From: Hyphomicrobiales bacterium | GTDB lineage: Bacteria > Pseudomonadota > Alphaproteobacteria > Rhizobiales > Rhizobiaceae | DNA: 36,464 nt | Reading direction: 5' to 3' | NCBI GenBank assembly: GCA_011087605.1 | Contig: JAALLE010000038.1 | Span: 1-36,464 of the forward strand | In this document: one piece after another, positions 1 to 9,000 of the stretch | How the letters are laid out: every line of letters starts with the position of its first letter | How positions within the stretch are numbered: position 1 is the stretch's first letter | The notes under the pieces: model-generated | What the model saw: the letters and a program-made list of their open reading frames with translations, nothing else | What the model was told of the DNA's origin: nothing | Database searches by the model: none | Program-made: the position numbers and the translations under genes

Positions 1-3000
1 CGTCTGATGGGCCGTCTATAAAAGCATCAGGTTGGGGTAGCTGGGTAGTTACAAGCGACTTTGGAATTCTTACTTTTGGGGGACCTTCCCCAGGAGGTGG
101 TGACGCTTATAACAATACCAGCTTCGCGGCCGGTAACACGCTGGGAGGACTGCCCGCAATTGCACCGTTTTGGGATGTGCTGGGGATGGACCGGGTCAAT
201 AGCGACGACGTCTATACTTTAACACAGGGATTGCCCGGCGAACGCGAATTTATCGTTCAATACCATGATGTCGTAATATATTTCGATGACACCGCTGGTG
301 AGACAGTCACCTTTCAGGTGGTACTGCGCGAAGGCAGCAATGAAATAGAATTTCGCTACGACGATGTGACGCTGACCAACTCCACCTATTCTCTGGGTAA
401 TTCTGCGACAATCGGTATTAGCGATGGCAGCGGAACCCGATTTGAGGAATTCTCTTTCGCAAGTGCGGCTCTCAGCGACAATAGCCGCGTGGTATTCTCA
501 GCAGATAATTCTGCCAGCCAAACTCTGTCATTCTCGCTGGCGGCTATTTCGGACGCCAGTTTTGAAGGGTCGGAAGACTTATCGATTGTCTTGAGCAACG
601 GGACGGAGGCGACAGTCTCTGGAACCGCCGCTTCAGTTACGACATCTATTACTGATGTTAATCTGGGTCCCGCAAACACGGTTCCGGTGACCGGCGGCAG
701 TGCTATTACCGAGACAACGACCGCTGAAGATACCTCGCTCGTCTTCAATTCTACTAATGGTAATGCTCTTGCCGTCGACGATCCGGACGGAGACTCGATC
801 ACGGTAACCCTGTCGGTTTCCAACGGTATGTTGACTGCAGCCTCAGGCAGTGGAGCTGCATTGACTGGCGACGGAACAGCAATCCTCGTTTTGGCGGGAA
901 CTCAGGCGGAAGTGAACGCTGCGTTGGACGGGCTCAGTTATTCAAGCATAGCCGATTTCAACGGCACCGATCTGCTGACCTTCTCCACCGATGACAATGC
1001 AGGTCAGGCCAATTCGGTCACGGTCAGCACTGTTGATCTGGCAGTAACCGCAATAGACGACATTGCTATGGATCAAGCGCCGATCACAACCGGCAACTCC
1101 GTTATAATAAATGTTCTGGGCAACGACAGCTTTGAAGGTGTTATCACCAATCTGACGGCAATTGACGGGTCACGTGGAACGGTCATTGTCAATGGCGACA
1201 ACACCATCACCTATACCTGGACTGATGCGGTCAGTTCCGGGCTAGATAATTTTACCTATACAGTTACTTCAGGTGGCGTAACTGAAACGGCCAATGTAGT
1301 CGTTCTCAAACAGACACCATCATCACCGATTGACGATGTGGCTTCAGCGGACGAAGACAATGTTTTAAATATCGCTGCAGGCGGTGTGCTAAGCAACGAT
1401 TATGGAACAGCGCCTGTGCCAATGCTGGATTATTCCAGTATTGACGTTAGCGGTGCTCCGTTGGGATCTTGGAGTGCCGGTTTAGCCAGTCACGATCTGA
1501 GCTGGATCGGCGGTATTACTCAAAATACCAGTCCAATGACCAGCTTCTCCGGCCTTACTGAAAGCCTGGTATTTGATGGCAGTGGTGGTGCGACCGGTGC
1601 TTCGCTGCAGACATTGACTGGTAATCCTACGGACGCCGATGCCAGTTTTGATATTTGGTTCAAGTATGACCCGGCAGACTACGCAAGCGGATTGGGTGCG
1701 GTTCTCTACGAAACTGGTGGCACAACTGACGGCATGTCAATTGCCCTGTCTGATTCCACCGGCAGTGGATCAGGAACAATTGACCACCTGTTGGTCCAGT
1801 TCAATGACAGTGGCAATACAATCGTACAGCTGATCGATCTCGAAGATGTGCTGGGTTCTGGAAATATACCCAATGAATTCATAAGCCTAACCGCAGTTTA
1901 CGACAGGGATTCAAACGGCACCGACGATGAAGTGAGGCTTTATGTCAACGGCATGTTGCTGGCGGCGCAATCTGCAGCCTCGCTCAACGATTGGGCGGGC
2001 GGCAATGGCTCAGGATTGGGGACCACCAGCAACACGGCAAATATCGGCTCCGCTAATTTCGGCAATTTTGTAGGGGAGATAGCTAAATTCAACTTTTCCG
2101 AATCCGCGTTGTCTGACTCTGAAGTGAAGAGCAGTTTTGATACGATCACCGGCTTGACGGTGACGTCCCATGATGCGACTTCCGCCTTGGGTGCCAGCGT
2201 GACGGTCAACGCTGACGGCAGTTACAGTTATGACCCAACTGGATCTGCAACTCTTCAGGCGATGCAGTCAGGAGACAGCTTAAACGATAGTTTTACCTAT
2301 GAAATTACTGACGCAAATGGCTCAACAACCACCGCCACTGTCAACCTTACCGTTGCCGGCATTAATGATGCGCCATCCGGCACAGATGTTTCGATAACAA
2401 TCAACGAAGACACAACTCACACGCTGACCATAGCAAATTTCGGGTTCGACGATCCCATTGATGGAACCAATGATGCCTTCCAGGATGTTATATTTACAAC
2501 CGTGCCGGCTGACGGAGATCTGGTTTATGACGATGGTGTAGCCGCACCGTACAATATTTCAGCCGGCCAGTCAGTTAGTGCTGCAGACATTGCCAGCGGG
2601 TATGTGCAATTTGTTCCCGACTCGGATGCAAACAACAGTTTCACATCAGGCGGCAATTACACCAGTTTTCAATTTCAGGTGGTAGATGATGGTGGCGTTG
2701 CCAATGGCGGCGTGAATACTGATCAATCTCCCAACACATTCACATTCAGCGTCACCCCTGTTGATGATGTTGTTTCGCATGTATTGCCCGGTGTTCAAAC
2801 GGCTGTTGAGGATACGGCCTTGTCGATTGGCGGCGTGTCGGTTGTTGATGTTGACGGTGATGCGTTGACGACGCTTGTGTCGGTGCCGGCTTTTGCCGGG
2901 GGTTTGTCGGTGACGACGGGCGGCGGGGCGGTGATTACCGGCAATGGCAGTGCGTCGGTGACGCTGAGCGGCTCGGCAGCCCAGATCAATGCAGCACTTG

Positions 3001-6000
3001 TTGGTCTTTCCTATACGCCTGCAGCCGACTTCAATACCGATGTGGCAGGAGCCTTTGATCTGTCGATCACCTCAGATGATGGCGGCCTGCCGGTATTTGA
3101 TACGGTCTCGGTTTCGGTAACAGGGGTGGCCGATATTGTTGCTGATAGCGTGACGGTGGCGGAAGACAATACCCTGACCTTTGATGCGATTGCCGGTACC
3201 GGTGGCGGCGGCGGCGGAAGTGCGGATAATTTTGAAGATGCCGGTGCGCTTGTCCTGGCCGTTACCCAGGGGGCCAGCGGGGCGGTATCGATCAACGCAT
3301 CGGGTGAGATCGTCTATGTGCCGGTGGCCAACTTCAATGGCACCGATACATTCACCTATACGGTCAGTTCCGGCGGTGTCAGCGAAACGGCGAGTATCAC
3401 GGTGACGGTCAACCCGGTCAATGATGGCCCTGATCTTGTGGCGGATACGGCTTCCGGTGATGAGGATGGCGGTCCGGTGACCGGCGATGTGCTGGCCAAT
3501 GACAGTGATCTTGACGGGGATGGTCTGACGGTCACGACATTCACGATTGCCGGGATCGGGGGCACCCACAGTGCCAATGATACGGTGACGATTGCCGGTA
3601 TTGGCGATCTGAGGCTAAACGGTGACGGCTCATTCTCATTTGCTCCGGCGGCCGACTATAACGGCCCGGTGCCGCAGGTCACCTATACGGCAAGTGACGG
3701 GGCATTAAGCGCCACCTCAACCCTGGATATTACAATTGACCCGGTCAATGATGCGCCTGTTGGGGTAGCTGATAGCAATTCCACGGCCGAAGACGTGCCG
3801 TTGATTGTTGCCGCAGCGACCGGCGTATTGAGCAATGATCATGATGGCGATGGCGGGGCGCTTGGTGGCGGTGTCAGCGTTACCGGCTTCAGTGTTGGTG
3901 GAACCGGATATGCAGCAGGTGCGACTGCGTCGCTTGCCGAGGGCGATCTGACCATCAACGGCGATGGCAGCTACTCGTTTATCCCGACAGCCAATTATAA
4001 CGGCCCGGTACCACAGGCCACCTATACGGTGGAAGATGCAGGTGGCCTGGCAGCAAATGCAACCCTCGATATAACCGTAACTCCCGTCAATGATGCACCG
4101 GTGGTGAGTGCGCCCGGGGGCACGGTGAATGGCAGCGAGGACAGTGATCTTGTGTTCTCGGTGGCCGGAGGCACAGCGATTGCAATCAGTGATACAGATG
4201 TTGGCGGCGCCGCCGCCGCCGCCGATCCGGGCACCAGTTCGGTGACCTTGAGTGTCGATCACGGAACGCTGACGGCGGCGTCGGGTTCTGGTGCGACAAT
4301 TGGGGGGGATGGCAGCGACAACCTTGTGGTGAGCGGTACGATTGCCCAGATCAATGCGGCTCTGGACGGTCTGGTCTATGCAGGTGTGGCTGATTATTAC
4401 GGCGGTGATCTGATCTCGATTGCGGTTGATGACGGCTCCGGGGCGGCCAATGCAACGGGCAGCGGCTCGGTGGTGCTCAATGTCGGGGCGGTTGTTGATA
4501 TTGTCGATGACGGGGTAACCACGGCGGAAGACAATGCGGTTGGCTTTAATGTGCTGACCGGTGTGAGCGGGGGGGCGCCTGACGGGGCGAGTGCGGATAA
4601 TTTTGAAAGTGCCATCAGTCCTGCCGGTGCCCAGCTGAGTGCCATTGGCAGCGGCATTAACGGGCCGCAGAATGGCTCGGTGAGCTTTGTTGCTGACGGC
4701 TCGGTGGTGTATACGCCGGATGCGGATTTTGCCGGTATTGACGGCTTTACCTATACGATCTCAACGGCTGACGGGAATGGTGGCTTTGTTACCGAAACCG
4801 GCACGGTGACGGTCACGGTGACACCGGTCAATGATGCCCCTGTCCAGATGGTTCCCGATACCAGTGGCGGTCCGCTTGCCAGCACGACGATCGGGGAAGA
4901 CGGCACGCTTACCTTTGCAGCGGCCAACGGCAATGGCCTGTCGGTTGGGGATGTTGACGGCCCTGGCCTGACCACCACGATGAGTGTCACCCATGGTCTG
5001 TTGACGGTGGCCGGTGGATCGGGGGCCAGTGTGACGGGCGATGGCACGAATGGTGTGAGTGTGTCGGGCACGGCAGCCCAGATCAATGCAGCCCTTGAGG
5101 GTCTGGTCTATACGCCGCTTGATGACTTCAACAGCGACGGAGTGCAGAGCGAACAATTGGTGATCAGCACCGATGACGGGTCGGGGGCGGCCAATGCTGT
5201 GACCAGTGATACAGTTGACCTGGCGATTACCGGGATTGGCGATGTGGTGGATGATGCGATCACCACCAATGAAGACAGTGCCGCCAGCTTCAATGTGCTG
5301 AGCGGCCTGAGCGGGGGCGCGCCGGACGGAGCGAGTGCGGATAATTTTGAGGGCATGGCGACAGTGTCGGCGGTGACCCAGGGCAGCCATGGGTCGGTCA
5401 GCTTTGATGCGGCGGGCAATGTCACCTATACGCCGGATGCCAATTACAATGTCGCCACAGGTGGACTTGATACATTCACCTATACGGTTGAGACGGCCGA
5501 TGGGGCCGGAGGCACGATTGTCGAGACGGCGACGGTGACGGTTACCGTTGTGGCGGTCAATGACAGCCCCGATGCGGTGGGCAATGCCTATATCAGTGCT
5601 GAGGATACACCCATTGCCGGTAATCTGATCAGCGATGATACCAGTGCAACAGCGGGCAGTGAGAGCGGTGTCGACAGTGATGTGGAAACCGCATCAGCGG
5701 CCCTGACCATCACCTCGTTCACGCTTGCCGGAACCCCGGGGCCGAACCCGGACTTGTCCTGGCCGGCGGGCAGTTCTGCAACGGCTGGCGGCTTTGGCAC
5801 GCTGACCATTAATGGGGATGGCAGCTTTACCCTGGTACCTGCTGCAAACTTCAACGGGGCATTCCCGACGGTCACCTATACGGCGGATGACGGGTCCGGG
5901 GCAGCTCCGGGTCCCGATGGTCCAACCGATACAGCCCCGGTGATCTTTACCTTCACACCGGTCAATGATGACCCGACCGCCAGTGGTGCCAATCCAACCA

Positions 6001-9000
6001 CCAATGAGGATACCGCCGTTGCAGGATCCATCACCATGGGGGATGTGGACCTGCCGGGTGGCCCGGATGTTCTGACAGCCTCGCTTGATGGCGGTGTCGG
6101 ATCAGCCCCCAATAATGGCAGCGTCGTGGTCAATGGGGACGGGTCCTACACCTATACGCCGGATGCCGACTTTAACGGCACTGATACATTCACCATCCGG
6201 GTGGAAGACGGGCAGGGCGGTTCAACCACCACGGTGATTACCGTTACGGTCACCCCTGTTGATGATGTTGTTTCGCATGTATTGCCCGGTGTTCAAACGG
6301 CTGTTGAGGATACGGCCTTGTCGATTGGCGGCGTGTCGGTTGTTGATGTTGACGGTGATGCGTTGACGACGCTTGTGTCGGTGCCGGCTTTTGCCGGGGG
6401 TTTGTCGGTGACGACGGGCGGCGGGGCGGTGATTACCGGCAATGGCAGTGCGTCGGTGACGCTGAGCGGCTCGGCAGCCCAGATCAATGCAGCACTTGTT
6501 GGTCTTTCCTATACGCCTGCAGCCGACTTCAATACCGATGTGGCAGGAGCCTTTGATCTGTCGATCACCTCAGATGATGGCGGCCTGCCGGTATTTGATA
6601 CGGTCTCGGTTTCGGTAACAGGGGTGGCCGATATTGTTGCTGATAGCGTGACGGTGGCGGAAGACAATACCCTGACCTTTGATGCGATTGCCGGTACCGG
6701 TGGCGGCGGCGGCGGAAGTGCGGATAATTTTGAAGATGCCGGTGCGCTTGTCCTGGCCGTTACCCAGGGGGCCAGCGGGGCGGTATCGATCAACGCATCG
6801 GGTGAGATCGTCTATGTGCCGGTGGCCAACTTCAATGGCACCGATACATTCACCTATACGGTCAGTTCCGGCGGTGTCAGCGAAACGGCGAGTATCACGG
6901 TGACGGTCAACCCGGTCAATGATGGCCCTGATCTTGTGGCGGATACGGCTTCCGGTGATGAGGATGGCGGTCCGGTGACCGGCGATGTGCTGGCCAATGA
7001 CAGTGATCTTGACGGGGATGGTCTGACGGTCACGACATTCACGATTGCCGGGATCGGGGGCACCCACAGTGCCAATGATACGGTGACGATTGCCGGTATT
7101 GGCGATCTGAGGCTAAACGGTGACGGCTCATTCTCATTTGCTCCGGCGGCCGACTATAACGGCCCGGTGCCGCAGGTCACCTATACGGCAAGTGACGGGG
7201 CATTAAGCGCCACCTCAACCCTGGATATTACAATTGACCCGGTCAATGATGCGCCTGTTGGGGTAGCTGATAGCAATTCCACGGCCGAAGACGTGCCGTT
7301 GATTGTTGCCGCAGCGACCGGCGTATTGAGCAATGATCATGATGGCGATGGCGGGGCGCTTGGTGGCGGTGTCAGCGTTACCGGCTTCAGTGTTGGTGGA
7401 ACCGGATATGCAGCAGGTGCGACTGCGTCGCTTGCCGAGGGCGATCTGACCATCAACGGCGATGGCAGCTACTCGTTTATCCCGACAGCCAATTATAACG
7501 GCCCGGTACCACAGGCCACCTATACGGTGGAAGATGCAGGTGGCCTGGCAGCAAATGCAACCCTCGATATAACCGTAACTCCCGTCAATGATGCACCGGT
7601 GGCAAGCGACGACGATTATATTGTGCAGGAGGACACACCAACGGGTGTAAGTGGCAACCTGATATTGGATAATTGCGGGTCTGGTGTGGATAGTGATATC
7701 GATGGCGATATTTTGGCGATTGTAGCCGCCACGATGGATATAAATGGATCCGGCAGCATTGACCCGATTGTTTTGGGCAGTCCCACCTCGCTGACTGACG
7801 CAATTGGCAACCCGCTCGGTACGCTGATGCTTGAAAGCAACGGTGTATTCAATTTTGTTCCTGCGGCAGATTTTTGGGGCGTCTTGCCCCCTGTCACCTA
7901 TACGATTGATGACGGATCGGGCGCGGCTAATTCGACAGATGCTGGCCTTTTGAGCATTGCCGTTGCACCCGTAAATGACGCGCCTGATGGTGCAATTGAT
8001 GTTGTTGCCGGGAATGAAGATCAGGTGTTTGCGCTCAATCCGACCTTGCCGGTTGATATTGATGATGCCCAATCGGTCCTGACCGTCGTTGTCAGCCAAA
8101 TTCCACAGGCCAGTCAGGGAACCTTGAGTTATTCCCAGGATGCAGGAGGGACAGGCTTCGTCCTTCCCGACCTGGTCATGACGATGAGTGAACTGGCGAG
8201 TGTAAATTTCCTTTCAGCGCCGAACTACAATGGGTCGGTCGACTCATTTGTCTATCAGGCAATGGATGATGAAGGCGAGACCGATACCGGATCAATTGGC
8301 GTGGTCGCGATATCGTTGAATGCGGTCAATGATGCGCCGGTTGCGAACGCGGACGGTCCGGTGGCCCTGACCGAGGATATCATCGCCAGCGGAAACGTTT
8401 TACTGAATGATGCCGATATCGATGGTGACGCAATTGAAGTTGTGAGCTTTACGGTCAGCGGGCTGGCCGGTGTCGCACCTGCAGGAACCGCAGTGACGGT
8501 TCCGGGAGTTGGCGATATTGCTCTCAACGTCAATGGTGATTTCATTTTTACGCCATTGGCAAATTACAACGGTCCAGTTCCCAACGTTACTTACACGATG
8601 ACAGATGGCAACGGTCAGTTCGACACAGCCATATTGACATTCGATGATGTCTTGCCGGTCAATGATGGGCCCGTCGCCACCGTCAACAGCTACGTCACGG
8701 CGGAGGAAACTCAGCTGGTCGGCAATCTGTTGCTCGACGACACGGGGGCTGGACTGGACTACGACGTCGACGGTGATGGTCTGACAGTGTCAGATTTTGC
8801 CGTGTCAGGGGAGGCCGGGCCATTCTTAGTCGGCACACCGATAAATTTGGCTGGAATTGGTGTTTTGTCGATTCAATCGAATGGTCAGTTCATATTCGAT
8901 CCCGCCACCAACTTTAATGGTGTTGTTCCGCAAATTTCCTACACGGTATCTGATGGCAACGGAGGTAGCGCCACCGCTGTCGTTGATATAGTCGTGACCC

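Noticed and set aside
4203-4223. GGC/GCC trinucleotide run as a phase-variable microsatellite
   Set aside because: The run is short and of three-base period, so slippage would only add or remove alanines and could not switch the frame.
2751-7602. Two large repeats as a mobile element or CRISPR-like array
   Set aside because: Both copies are fully coding in the host frame, have no terminal inverted repeats, target duplications or short spaced repeats.
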